In this document: in pieces, positions 22,895 through 33,372 of the stretch
Numbering within the stretch: position 1 is the stretch's first letter
How the letters are laid out: each line of letters opens with the position of its first letter
The notes under the pieces: generated by a model
What the model saw: the letters and a program-made list of their open reading frames with translations, nothing else
What the model was told of the DNA's origin: nothing
The model's database searches: none
Position numbers and translations under genes: made by a program
Assembly: GCF_020085105.1 (NCBI RefSeq)
Contig: NC_058061.1
Coordinates: 7,597,284 to 7,661,283, forward strand
Length of the DNA: 64,000 bases
Direction of reading: 5' to 3'
Source: Siniperca chuatsi
Taxonomy: Eukaryota; Chordata; Actinopteri; Centrarchiformes; Sinipercidae

Positions 22895-23133
22895 TCTCAC
22901 CATATATACTACATGTAAATAAAAACAAATTCACGTCAGTTAACGTCACCTTAAAGAAGGTGTATCTGAACGTCAGTACCTCACGGACGCTCCTACTCCT
23001 CATCAACAGAAACCCGAGCTGTGTGGCAGGACTGTCCGAAAGTTTATATATAAGATTAAGCAAAGTTTACATTCATCAGCTCCGCCATGTTTGTCCACAA
23101 CATCCAGTTAGTGGTTTGTTTTATTTAACGTTG

Positions 23134-23151
23134 CACCAGTGGTGAAGCACG
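23134..23151 (+). promoter_or_regulatory. U5 PSE (right inner), no SPH element
   Basis: CACCAGTGGTGAAGCACG at about -62 to -45 of the U5 start at 23,196. As in its mirror copy, the region near -200 is foreign to the other U5 units and lacks an SPH motif. Confidence 0.7.
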
Positions 23152-23195
23152 TGTCCCCGCTGAAGTGATCGTTGTCTCGCGCCGCGGTGAAGTAG

Positions 23196-23312
23196 ATCAC
23201 TCTGATTTCTCTTCAGATCGTATAAATCTTTCGCCTTTTACTAAAGATTTCCGTGGAGAGGATCAATAAGAGTCTTATTGAATTTTTTGATGCTCTGCTT
23301 CATAGCGGAGCT
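23196..23312 (+). ncRNA. RNU5: U5 spliceosomal snRNA, right arm inner copy
   Basis: Loop 1 CGCCTTTTACTAAAG, Sm site GAATTTTTTGATG, terminal stem GCTCTGC/GCGGAGC with the TTCATA loop variant. 117 nt. Followed by GTTAAAGAAAAAAAGTTAGA, a good match to the snRNA 3' box. The transcript is predicted intact, but the distal promoter element is missing. Confidence 0.93.
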
Positions 23313-23640
23313 TCCTGACATGTTAAAGAAAAAAAGTTAGAGCCGTTTTTCACCGATGACCGGCTTTTAATGTCTCACCTGGTGAAACACGTGCAGGTTC
23401 CACGAGTAAAGGCGTTTCATCTGCGTCTGTGGTGTTTACTGTGTATGATGATTTCATGCATCGGAAAGTTAATATATAAGATTAATTTAAAAGTGTGAAT
23501 ACCAACATGGCGGGAGTAACGGTGCGGGTGTCGTGCTGTCGTGCCTTTGACTGTTGGGTTGAACTTATTATATTAAATTCACGAAAATACCCGAGACAGC
23601 TGAGTAGAATTTAAATGTGAGATAACCCGGAAGCGAAAAC

Positions 23641-23814
23641 GTAATCCCAGCATGCATTGCGTCACCACTCGACATCAGACTAAGCGATTCAAAAATATCT
23701 CAGTTAAGCAGCGCAAAGTTTACATTCACCAGCTGCGCCATGTTTGTCCACAGCATCCAGTTAGTGGTTTGTTTTATTGAGTGAGATCAATAACTACACC
23801 AGTGGTGAAGCACG
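23641..23814 (+). promoter_or_regulatory. U5 promoter: SPH/ZNF143-type distal element and PSE (right middle)
   Basis: AATCCCAGCATGCATTGCG at about -217 to -198 with an ETS-like CCCGGAAGCG just upstream. CACCAGTGGTGAAGCACG lies at about -63 to -45. No TATA box follows the PSE, consistent with a Pol II snRNA promoter. Confidence 0.82.
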
Positions 23815-23858
23815 TGTCCCCGCTGAAGTGATCGTTGTCTCGCGCCGCGGTGAAGTAG

Positions 23859-23975
23859 ATCACTCTGATTTCTCTTCAGATCGTATAAATCTTTCGCCTT
23901 TTACTAAAGATTTCCGTGGAGAGGATCAATAAGAGTCTTATTGAATTTTTTGATGCTCTGCTTCATTGCGGAGCT
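23859..23975 (+). ncRNA. RNU5: U5 spliceosomal snRNA, right arm middle copy
   Basis: Full-length U5: 5' stem sequence ATCACTCTGATTTCTCTTCA, loop 1 CGCCTTTTACTAAAG, Sm site GAATTTTTTGATG, terminal stem GCTCTGC-TTCATT-GCGGAGC. 117 nt. 3'-box-like GTTAAAGGAAAAAAG at about +17 after the RNA end. Both promoter elements are in place. Mirror partner: 19,863-19,979. Confidence 0.95.
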
Positions 23976-24118
23976 TCCTGACATGTTAAAGGAAAAAAGC
24001 GTCAGCTGTTTCTAACAGCGATTATCATTACACACACATATTCACACACACACAAGTCTGCGTACACTAATAAAATGTGCAATGCACAGCCAAGAGTTAG
24101 TCTGACTTAGATTTAACA

Positions 24119-24655
24119 TCGGAATCAGAAATACTTTATTGATCCCTGAGGGGAAACTGTCACAGCAGCTCACTATCACGTCAGTGCACACAGGAATAGA
24201 AGTACTAAGCAAAAAAATATAATACACTATAATACAGGTCAGATAAATTAAGTACCAGGTGGGTATAAGTATAAAATAAAATAAGTGTGAAGTACAAAGT
24301 GGGTTTACCGGTTGATGATGATAATACGGTATAAAGAAATAGTGCACGAACTGTCAAGTTAAATTTAGCTTATTAAGGTTATAATGAGACGGAGAATATT
24401 GCGCAGCAGTAAAAATATCAATAAATAGGGAATTTAAAACTGAAAAGAGTCTATTGCACAGCAGTATTAACACGGAATATTGCACAATTATTTCAAGTAT
24501 TGCAGAGATGTAATGATCAATGTCCAGTTTAGTGACTTAGGGTCATACAGACTGACACTTAGAGGGAGGAGTTACAGAGTTTGATGGCCACAGGCAGCAA
24601 TGACTTCCTGTGGCGCTCTGTGGTGCATTGTGGGGGGATGAGTCTTCCGCTGACA
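24119..24655 (-). mobile_element. LINE 3' UTR fragment in the right arm
   Basis: Mirror of 19,181-19,715: tail AGAAATACTTTATTGATCCC at the left, CTTCCGCTGACATG at the right. Only a few differences from the left-arm copy are seen by eye. Confidence 0.85.
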
Positions 24656-25271
24656 TGTTAATTAGTGAGCTTTAGAGGTGCTGGGACGTGGATTTTGTTA
24701 CCTTTGGACAGAGCCATGCAATTGGATTGTTGCTGTGTTTCTGGGACAAAAAAACAACCTTATTCCGTGATGGCTCCACGTGTTGCGTTATTTCCGTTAT
24801 CCTAATGCTTTTAAAAATACATAACAGAAACAGAAAACACAGGTTTAAAACTGTACAGCAACAAAAAAGCGCCTGATATCCCGTCTTGTCAGACGCTGTT
24901 TTGAGTTTATGTTAGTCTGTCTGTTATTCTCTTGGAATAAATGCCCGCTACCTGCAACACTATAATATGTGTTACTCAGTGATAAAGCACTTTAAAAGTG
25001 CTGTTTGGGAAATGCAAAAAGGAGACATAGACCGGTTTTTTTGAGGTCTGTTCCCACATGGAGGCGCTGTCCTGCATGAGATCTGCGGGCTCTGGGCAGT
25101 CAAAGGCCGTCACACTGGAGATTTAACACAAACTACCTGAACCGCCGTCGGTGCCATTGCGGTCTGCGTGTAAAGTGTTGCACTCAAATAGACTTAAAGT
25201 AACTTAAAACGGTAAAGGAAAGCAAAAGGAAAAACACGGAGAAAATGAAACTCAAACGAGAGTGACGTCCT

Positions 25272-25445
25272 CAACTCCCAGCATGCATTGCGTCACCACT
25301 CGACATCAGACTAAGCGATTCAAAAATATCTCAGTTAAGCAGCGCAAAGTTTACATTCACCAGCTGCGCCATGTTTGTCCACAGCATCCAGTTAGTGGTT
25401 TGTTTTATTGAGTGAGATCAATAACTACACCAGTGGTGAAGCACG
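25272..25445 (+). promoter_or_regulatory. U5 promoter: SPH/ZNF143-type distal element and PSE (right outer)
   Basis: CTCCCAGCATGCATTGCG at about -218 to -198, and CACCAGTGGTGAAGCACG at about -63 to -45. A CRE-like TGACGTCC stands just upstream of the SPH motif. Confidence 0.8.
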
Positions 25446-25489
25446 TGTCCCCGCTGAAGTGATCGTTGTCTCGCGCCGCGGTGAAGTAG

Positions 25490-25606
25490 ATCACTCTGAT
25501 TTCTCTTCAGATCGTATAAATCTTTCGCCTTTTACTAAAGATTTCCGTGGAGAGGATCAATAAGAGTCTTATTGAATTTTTTGATGCTCTGCTTCATTGC
25601 GGAGCT
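25490..25606 (+). ncRNA. RNU5: U5 spliceosomal snRNA, right arm outer copy
   Basis: Loop 1 CGCCTTTTACTAAAG, Sm site GAATTTTTTGATG, terminal stem GCTCTGC/GCGGAGC, 117 nt, then GTTAAAGGAAAAG as a 3'-box candidate. Mirror partner 18,228-18,343 has one T fewer in the Sm run. Confidence 0.94.
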
Positions 25607-26136
25607 TCCTGACATGTTAAAGGAAAAGTTAAGTTGTGTTTCCGGGACGAAACAAAACTGATACAAAGTGTTTAACTTACTGGAAGATAAACACTGAGTC
25701 TGCTCTCTTTCTGTGTATGTATCTGTCATGTCTTCTTATAGCGACACAGTCATTATTTGTTTTTGTTTCAGAAAATGAGCTTTCTTTCTGCATGTTCCGC
25801 CTCGCAGCGTTTTCCACTCACGTTTCTTCCACTTGTTATTCTTTGCAACACAAAAACAACTTCACGTCAGGTAACGTGACCTTAAAGAAGGAGTATCTGA
25901 CCCCCTACTCCTCATCAACAGATACCCGAGCTGTGTGTGTGTGCGCCCGCGAGGGGGCGGGATTTTCGACAATTAATATAAGATCTATTTAAAAGTGGTA
26001 ACATCATTACTAATAACATTACTAATAACATTTGGCAGCGCAGTCGTGCTTTTGAGGTTGAAATTATTATTTTAAACTCGTGAAAATAACGAGACAGGTC
26101 TGCCCATTTTAAATTATAGATAAACCGGAAGCGAGG

Positions 26137-26306
26137 AATCCCATCATGCCTTGCGCCATAGCGTATATTTCTAACTAATGCTATATAAACGTATTTCTTT
26201 TACATTAAAAGTCCACAGTGTTATTTCTCAGTGTTTCACTATATTTGCACATTATGTGGCTTATAGTTTTAGACTAGACTTTTCAGTAAACCAGTACTTA
26301 AAACAC
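26137..26306 (+). promoter_or_regulatory. Promoter of the diverged U5 copy: SPH-type element and PSE
   Basis: AATCCCATCATGCCTTGCG at about -213 to -196 (an even closer match to the ZNF143 core CATGCCTTGCG) with an ETS-like ACCGGAAGCG before it. AACCAGTACTTAAAACAC lies at about -61 to -44. This word keeps ACCAGT..T.AA..CAC of the palindrome PSEs although the surrounding bases have drifted, which supports both as real elements. Confidence 0.7.
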
Positions 26307-26349
26307 TATTGTCGCCGATGTGTTCGGTCACAGTCGCCAAGTGTAGTCA

Positions 26350-26465
26350 GTTCACTCTTGATTCACTTCAAATCGTATAAATCTTTCGCCTTTTACTAAA
26401 GATTTCCGTGGAGCGGATCAATAAGAGTTTTAATTAATTTTTTGCTGCCCTGCTTCATGCGGGGC
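26350..26465 (+). ncRNA. RNU5: Diverged U5 snRNA copy (possible variant gene)
   Basis: Loop 1 and its stem are unchanged (AAATCTTTCGCCTTTTACT then AAAGATTT). The Sm site TAATTTTTTGC is present. The 3' stem has changed on both sides yet still pairs (GCCCTGC/GCGGGGC). The 5' stem differs from the other copies (CACTCTTGATTCACTTCAAA), and part of it can still pair with GATCAATAAGAG. It lies outside the palindrome and in the same direction as the right-arm genes; its upstream flank is a diverged form of theirs. It could be an expressed variant or an ageing copy. A 3' box is less clear. Confidence 0.7.
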
Positions 26466-26794
26466 TTCCTGACTTTGTCAAATATCAAAACTACATCCTC
26501 TTGGTATCATAATTTATTAACATTGTCTCATTATCAAACAACTCTCAATCAACTTTCTTTAAAGAAGTTAAAGGGCGTTTGTTTCTTGTGCAGAGCCGCT
26601 TCTCTCACAGTGTTTTAATATGTAACATATAATCCACCAGGTGGGTCTGGTTAAAGTTAAGATAAGCGTTTATTGATCTCCAGAGGGGAGTTTCAGGTGC
26701 AGAGATAAGCACAGATAAAGAGAGGAAGTAAAAAATAAAATATATAACATAAGAGCAGTGGTGATAAGTAGCAGCAAAGTATAGTATATGTAAA
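26466..26794. other. Spacer with a LINE-tail-like word
   Basis: AAGCGTTTATTGATCTCCAG near 26,665 resembles the tail of the LINE family seen at 33,604, but the rest does not clearly match. No gene recognised. Confidence 0.35.
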
Positions 26795-27480
26795 CAGTGG
26801 TGGTGGAAAAAGTACTCGGATCTTTTACTGAAAAGTAGCAATACCACAATATATAAATACGTTATAGTAAATTATAAGTAAAAGTCCTGCGCTCAAAATA
26901 AATATTGGATAATGTTTATTATTAAATGTAATTATTATTAATGTGGAAATCACTTTAATGTTGCAGCTGGTAAATGTGGGGGTAGAGGTGTGAAGTAGCA
27001 GAAAATGGGAATACTCAAGTAAAGTACCTCAAAATTGTACTTAACAAAGCACACTTACAGAAGTACTGTACTTAGTTATTTCCTGCACTGTACATTTCAG
27101 AAGCAAATACTGTTTTGTTTTTTTTACTCCACTGCATAAATTTAACGGCTACAGTTACTTTGCAGATGAAGATCTTAGATACAAAACATATGATCAGCTC
27201 ATAAAATATGAAGCATTGCTATGATGCCGATAAAGTACACAAAACTATATAAAGCTATAGTGTACAGTAATTAAAGTATAATTCACCTCAGCCACCTTTA
27301 ACATTAAGATGCTTCTGAAACATTAATGCATCATTAGTAAACAATCAATTAATAATATATAATATTCTGGAAGGGAATATTCTGTATAATGAGTACATTT
27401 AGCTGATAATACTTGTGTACTTTTACCTACTTACCTGTAATTAAGTATTTACTTACGTAAAGGATCTGAAAACCACCACT
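26795..27480. mobile_element. hAT-like MITE (CAGTGGTGGAA family)
   Basis: Opens CAGTGGTGGTGGAAAAAGTA and closes AAGGATCTGAAAACCACCACT. The interior has the family's AAGTA/TACTT-rich wording with internal inverted similarity. No ORF. The hAT assignment is from the CAGTGGTGG terminus and general knowledge of this abundant teleost repeat. Confidence 0.6.
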
Positions 27481-27888
27481 TCAAGTATGTAATGTCAAAT
27501 TGTGTGTTTTAAGTGTTTGATATTTCATGTTATTCTGAATTTCTTAAAACTCAAATTTTATCCAAAGACTAATTATTTTTCCTGCTTCTCTGCTGCAAGT
27601 TTTAATGTGGCTTGCAGAATGTACCTTTCGCCTCTGAGGGGATACTACAGGAATATTGCAGTTATATTTTCCTGCGTCGCCAACATGCACAAACACACAC
27701 ACAGATACTCACTTATTGGTTGTCATCGTGCATTTATTGCTTGTTTTGCTCAGTCCCTGCATTTTCAGTACATACATTTATTTGCATTTTATCTGTGATG
27801 TGTGCGTCTGCGCTGACTGTGTCTGTATTTTCATCTCTTCCAGTTTGGTCCCTATAAATTTTAAACATTCAGCAAAAGACTTGATTTA

Positions 27889-28418
27889 CAGCGGTGTGAA
27901 AAAGTGTTTGCCCCCTACCTGATTTCTTTTTTTTTTTGCATGTTTGTCACACTTAAATGTTTCAGATCATCAAACAAATTTAAATATTAGTCAAAGATAA
28001 CACAAGTAAACACAAAATGCAGTTTTTAAATGAAGGTTGTTATTATTAAGGGAAAACCAACATGGCCCTCTGTGAAGAAGTGATTGCCCCCTAGCGTTTG
28101 CGATAACTTGCAATGAGTCTTTTACAGCGCTGTAAAAGACTCATTGCAAGTTATCGCAAACGCTTGATTGCAGTTTTTGCTGCTAAGGGTGGCCCAACCA
28201 GTTATTAGGTTTAGGGGGCAATCACTTTTTCACACAGGGCCATGTAGGTTTGGATTTTGTTTTCCCTTAATAACAACCTTCATTTAAAAACGTCATTTTG
28301 TGTTTACTTGTGTTATCTTTGACTAATATTTAAATTGATGATCTGAAACATTTAAATGTGACAAACATGCAAAAAAAAAAAGAAATCAGGAAGGGGGCAC
28401 ACACTTTTCACACCACTG
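27889..28418. mobile_element. Foldback Tc1/mariner-type MITE
   Basis: 530 bp flanked by TA on each side. Termini CAGCGGTGTGAAAAAGTGTT and the inverted CACTTTTCACACCACTG. Almost the whole element is an inverted repeat (for example AAATGAAGGTTGTTATTATT and its complement), closing in an uninterrupted 72-bp perfect palindrome at 28,093-28,164. No transposase. Confidence 0.88.
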
Positions 28419-28461
28419 TAATTTCAGAGCGCAGATATCGTTCACATTATTGAAGTTCCCG

Positions 28462-29101
28462 CAGTGGTGGAAAGTACAGTTACAGTACAGAGGTACTTGT
28501 ATTTTACTATCTTCATTTTGTGCAGCTTTACACTTCTACTTAATTTTAGAGGGAGCTATTCTGAGCTGAGGATTTTAGAAATACTATAAACTACTTAGAA
28601 TTAAACACTATACAAGTAGTTTAAATTAAATCAACCTCAAGATGCGAAAATATTACAATGCTGCTTATTTATTAATGCATCAGTCCTCATAAATTCAATC
28701 ACCCACCCCATTAAGATACTAAAAACTCACCACCAAAAAAAGTTTGTGAAATGTTCTTAAATTGTTTGACAAAATCTTATATAAGATATGATGCATTATT
28801 ATTGATTCAACTACCCAACAATATATAAATTAGGTCCACTTCAAACAGCTGCAACATTAAAGTTCTGCTTACATGTTAATGCATCGATAATAATAATTCA
28901 AAAATATTATATATATAAACTATGAAAGGGGCCACTCTGTATGAGTACTTTTACTTTTGATATTTTAAGTGCATTTTGCTGATAATACTTCTGTACTTAA
29001 GTACATTTCTGAATTCAGGACTTTTACTTGGAGTGGAGTATTTCCACATTGTGGTATTTAAACTTTTATTTAAATAAAGGATGTGAGTACTTCTTCCACC
29101 A
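28462..29101. mobile_element. hAT-like MITE (CAGTGGTGGAA family)
   Basis: CAGTGGTGGAAAGTACAG at the left, GAGTACTTCTTCCACCAC at the right; interior of the same family as the neighbouring copies. Confidence 0.65.
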
Positions 29102-29452
29102 CGACTTCCCTAAAGTAACAGTTATATTTAAGGAGTTTAAGGGGTTTCCCAGCCAATCCATTATGCACCAGTATCACAATGCAGTAAAACCTTTTTTCAT
29201 TTTGAAACTCACCAGCTGTTTAAACATCATCTGCTGGACAACAGTCCAATTGAATACTTGAATAAATAATAATGTTGCAACCAAGCAACACGTTGACTTC
29301 ATTGTTACAGTCAGTGAATGAATCAACAATGTAAATGAGTCAGTGAGTATTTCATCATGTCGGAATAATGAATCATTTCCTCTGTAGTTAATACACTCTG
29401 TTTTTACGATTTCCCTGTGCATGTTTATGAGGAATTAAAATTAGTCATGAGT
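29102..29452. other. Spacer without a recognised feature
   Basis: AT-rich; I see no exon, RNA gene or known repeat terminus. Confidence 0.35.
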
Positions 29453-30228
29453 ATCAGTGAGTAACTAAATACATTTACTCAAGTAATGTACTTAAGCACA
29501 AATTCAAGGTACTTGTGTATTTCCATTTTATAAAACTCCGCTACATCTCAGAGGCAAATATTGTACTTTTTACCCCGCTACATTTGTCTGACAGCTTTAG
29601 GTACTTTTCAGATTATAAATTTTCATACCCTCCCTGTCCAGTGAAATCCACGTATCTCCAAATTTGGTGATTTTCAATTTTATTGTTTGATAAACTGAAG
29701 GATGAAGTGTTCATTTATGGGTTGAGAAAATTATCCTACTTCTTAAGATAAATGAACTATTACTATAAACCTCTTGGATCAGATGGAAAATGGATCGTCA
29801 CAAAGCTGAAAACAGGGCTGTTTTTCTGAGCTCATGAAAAGCTGACTTTTTAGAGATATGTGACAAACATATGATGATCTTATAGACCATGATGCATTGC
29901 TGTAGATTAAACTAACCAACAGTATATAAAGTAGTTAAAATCAGCTCAACCTTAAACATCTACAGCAGTAAAATGCAACAAACACATTAATGCAGCAGTA
30001 ATATTAATCCAGAAACATCAGATATAATAGGAAAACACTGACAGGGAACATTTTACTGCACAATGAGTGCTTAAACTTTGATACTTTAAGAACATTTTGT
30101 TGATAATACTTATTTACTTTAACTTAAGTAATGTTTTGAATGCAGGACTTTTACTTGTAGTGGAGTATTTTCACAGTGTGTTAGTAGTACTTTTACTTGA
30201 ATACTTCTGAATACTTCTTCCACCACTG
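29453..30228. mobile_element. hAT-like MITE, long subfamily
   Basis: GAGTAACTAAATACATTTAC at the left and GAATACTTCTTCCACCACTG at the right. It carries an internal block (AAAGCTGAAAACAGGGCTG, CATATGATGATCTTATAGAC) that recurs, inverted, in the copy at 37,036-37,772. Confidence 0.65.
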
Positions 30229-30234
30229 CATATG

Positions 30235-31021
30235 CAGTGGTTGAAAGTAACTAAGTACATTTACACAAATACTGAAGTACAATTTTTGATGTGCTTGTGC
30301 TTTACTTAAGTATTTCAATTTTTATGCTACTTTATACTTCTACTCCACCACGTTTCAGAGGGAAATATTGTACTATTGTAATACTTTCACTACATTAATT
30401 TAACAGCTACAGTTATTTTGCAGATGAAGATTTTCCATGCAAAACGTACGATCAGTTTATAAAATATGATTATTAAACTGCTGATTTAACTACCCAACTG
30501 TAAACAGGTATAAAGTTGTTAAAATATAGCTCCACTTCGACCAGCTGTAATATTAAAACGCTTCTTAGACATTACAGCATCAGTAATGATAATCAAATAA
30601 TGTAACACAGTCTGTGTAGGGCAGCAACAAACGATTATTTTCATTGTTGATTAATCTGCTAGTTATTTTCTGGATTAACCAATGCATCATTTATATCATC
30701 TATAAAATGTCTGAAAATAGTGAAAAGTGTCTTCTAATGTCTGGTTTTGTCAACCCAACAATATTCAGTTTACAATAATATAAAACAGAGAAAATCAGCA
30801 AATTCTCACACTGGAGATTTTTTAAGTATTTTTGCTTTAAAAATCACATGTTTTCATGATTATCAAAGCCGATCGACTAATTCTGCTCTAATTCTGCATA
30901 ATACATACTTTTACTTTCAATATTTGATGATTCTTCTGTGCCTTTTTATAAAGGTAAACATGTGAATGCAGGACTTACTTGTAATGGAGTATTTTCATGA
31001 TGTGGTATTGTTCCACCACTG
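30235..31021. mobile_element. hAT-like MITE with a second MITE nested inside
   Basis: CAGTGGTTGAAAGTAACTAA to GGTATTGTTCCACCACTG. It starts only six bases (CATATG) after the end of the previous copy. Between about 30,619 and 30,905 lies a member of the GCAACAAACGATTATTTTCA family. Confidence 0.65.
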
Positions 31022-31364
31022 TGAGTATGAAATGTCATATTTAATGTTATTCAGAATTTCAAAACACATGTTGCGACCATAAAGTGGAATGCACCTTTAG
31101 TCTCTGAGGATATATTACAGGAATATTACAGTTATATTTTTCAGCAACACCAACATGCAGGAACACACACACGCACACAGATATGCAGTGTTGCACCAGA
31201 GGAACATCATGAGCGTCCAGGCCATTAACAAATGCAGTAAGCCTTTTAAGTATGATTTCCTGCCCTTCCTCCCAGGTTCAACCCCCAGCTCCTCCCGGTT
31301 AAAATGTGACACACATCAGTTGTGTGACAGGTCACGTGACCTGACCGCCTTAGCATTGATCCGG

Positions 31365-31440
31365 AAGGAGGGAGGGAGAGGAGGGAGGGATGGAGGGGAT
31401 GGAGGGGAGGGAGGGAGGGAGGGAGGGAGGAGGGGGGAGA
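31365..31440 (+). repeat. Purine-rich (GGGA)n tract
   Basis: A run of GGAGGGAGGGAGGGAGG-type repeats of about 75 bp on the plus strand; a potential G-quadruplex or triplex former. No gene is attached. Confidence 0.85.
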
Positions 31441-31880
31441 CTGATGTTGCGAGAAACTGCACCAGGTCAGCCAGAGACAGCCTGAATCATACAGGATGTT
31501 CGGTGATTCAGCTTCAAAATAAAGCATAGTATTGTAGCTTTCATGCAGTCGTGTTTTTACATGTGTTTTGTTACATGAGTCATTAATAAGTAAAATTTCC
31601 AAAACCCTTCACCTGCATTAACCAATGTTTAACCACTGAATCAAATGACTGTGTGATATACAGTATATATATACTAGAAACACCTCTCAGTATAACGCAA
31701 TACAACCACAGCCTCTAAAATAACCATAAAATTCAATCAACGCATCTCTAAAACAGAAAACATTACGACCTTCGTGAAGGTGGGGTTTATTGCACTATTG
31801 GACTTTGCAGTTGCTATGTCACTTTAATCTTAATGAAACAATGCATTGGTTGGTTTAGCTGAGTCACGTGAAGCCAGTTA

Positions 31881-31885
<5 letters not shown>

Positions 31886-31921
<36 letters not shown>
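31886..31921. repeat. Poly(T) tract
   Basis: A run of some 34 T. On the other strand it follows AATAAATGTAT, so it could be the poly(A) tail of a minus-strand retrocopy ending here. I cannot identify a parent gene in 31,920-32,150. Confidence 0.6.
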
Positions 31922-31923
<2 letters not shown>

Positions 31924-32759
31924 CATTTATTTTGTTTTTCTAATGCATGGGCTTCATCCCAGTCCACAAGCAGGTGATGCAGGTGAAGTGGATGGACTCG
32001 CAGTTATCCGTACGTGTAAGAGGGAGTGATATTTATATGTGATTTGTAGGTAAAACCCTGTGATGAACCGGCACCCTGCAGGTAAAGAAAATGCAGTGGA
32101 GTGAAAGCCCCACAGCTGGAGAGGGTTCATAAAATAACCCATAACCCCCAAGAAATGTTATATAATTACAAAACTGGGATATATATTTGCACATTGAAAA
32201 AATACAACTATTATAAAAGATATGATATGTACACAGATACCTTCACATACATATATACAGACACACTTACACCTACACATACTCATGTTTACATGAGTTA
32301 AAAGTAAACAAGAGACCGTGCTGGAGAGGTAGGAAGCTAAAAGCTCATACATAAAAACTCAAGTTAAGATAAACAGGATTACATTAAATTAAAATAATGA
32401 GTACAAGAGGCCAGCTGTGCCATGTAACCTAATGACTGTTAGTATCCCTCCACGTTGTTTGGTCTATTTATAAAGCTATAAATACTGTGAAGTTCATAGC
32501 TAATGGTTTACTTTGATGTTTGAAAATGTGCATACTGCTCGCCCACGTGCCCTCAATCATCATCTTCTTCTTTTTGAATTTTAACAGCAGTTATCATCCA
32601 GGGTTTTAGGTGCGGACTAGAAATAAAATCCTACCCATTAATGCTGTCAGTCTAATAAAATAAAAGGAAATTCTCCTGCATGAACCGCTTGTCATGGCCT
32701 AATTCCAGCCTCCATAAACTAGTCCTTCCTGATCATATAAAAAACTATTCAAAACAGAC

Positions 32760-33372
32760 TTCTTAACCTGGCATTGTTCACATAAGCCTAGTTGGATGCT
32801 TCCCTGTTACTTTAAGTGTTTTATATACTTTAGAATGATCCAGTCTTATTCTATTAATAACCTCCCTTCTCCAAGAGCAGCACGTCCCAAGCTTTTTTGT
32901 CTGACTTGCCCTATCAGATGGGCTCAAGTACCCTTCATCGTACCCCTTTGATAAATAGGATTACTTCCTACTGCCACACTACTGTACATACACCTACATG
33001 TACTATATATGCTTTCACATACCCATACATATGTATTCTGCTGTCCATATTGTATATATCTCCCCTATACTGTATGTCTACACCATATTCATATCACACC
33101 TCCAGCAGTTTTTTCTGCATATAATGTCTTATTATTGCCCTACTTGCACTTACATCTGCACTATATAATTTGCCTGCTGTAACTGCTGCACATGTTCATG
33201 CTGTTCATACTATATATGTATCTTAGTGTATATTTACCCTCAACTGTTTATTCTATACCTCTATACATATGTACATTACTCTGCACTTACTTTGCTTTTT
33301 GCACTTCTGGTTAGAACTGCATTTCATTGTCTCAGTACTGCAATGACAATAAAGTTTAATTGAATCTAATAA
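32760..33372 (+). mobile_element. LINE 3' UTR-like fragment
   Basis: The long CT/TATA-rich stretch with CTGCACTATATAATTTGCC ends in TGCAATGACAATAAAGTTTA and ATTGAATCTAA, the form of a fish LINE tail. No coding part is visible; the start is approximate. Confidence 0.5.

Larger units (their letters stand above)
22397..25865 (-). repeat. Giant inverted repeat, right arm
   Basis: Reverse-complement partner of 17,969-21,168. It is longer only because of a 274-bp retroelement insertion plus duplication at 22,634-22,907. Without it the arms agree in length to within a few bases. Confidence 0.95.

Noticed and set aside
31954-32151. Possible LIM/zinc-finger-like retrocopy (HFTCITC on the minus strand) before the poly(T)
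   Set aside because: Only one short CxxC word; the rest does not fit a LIM domain and has repeat-like wording.
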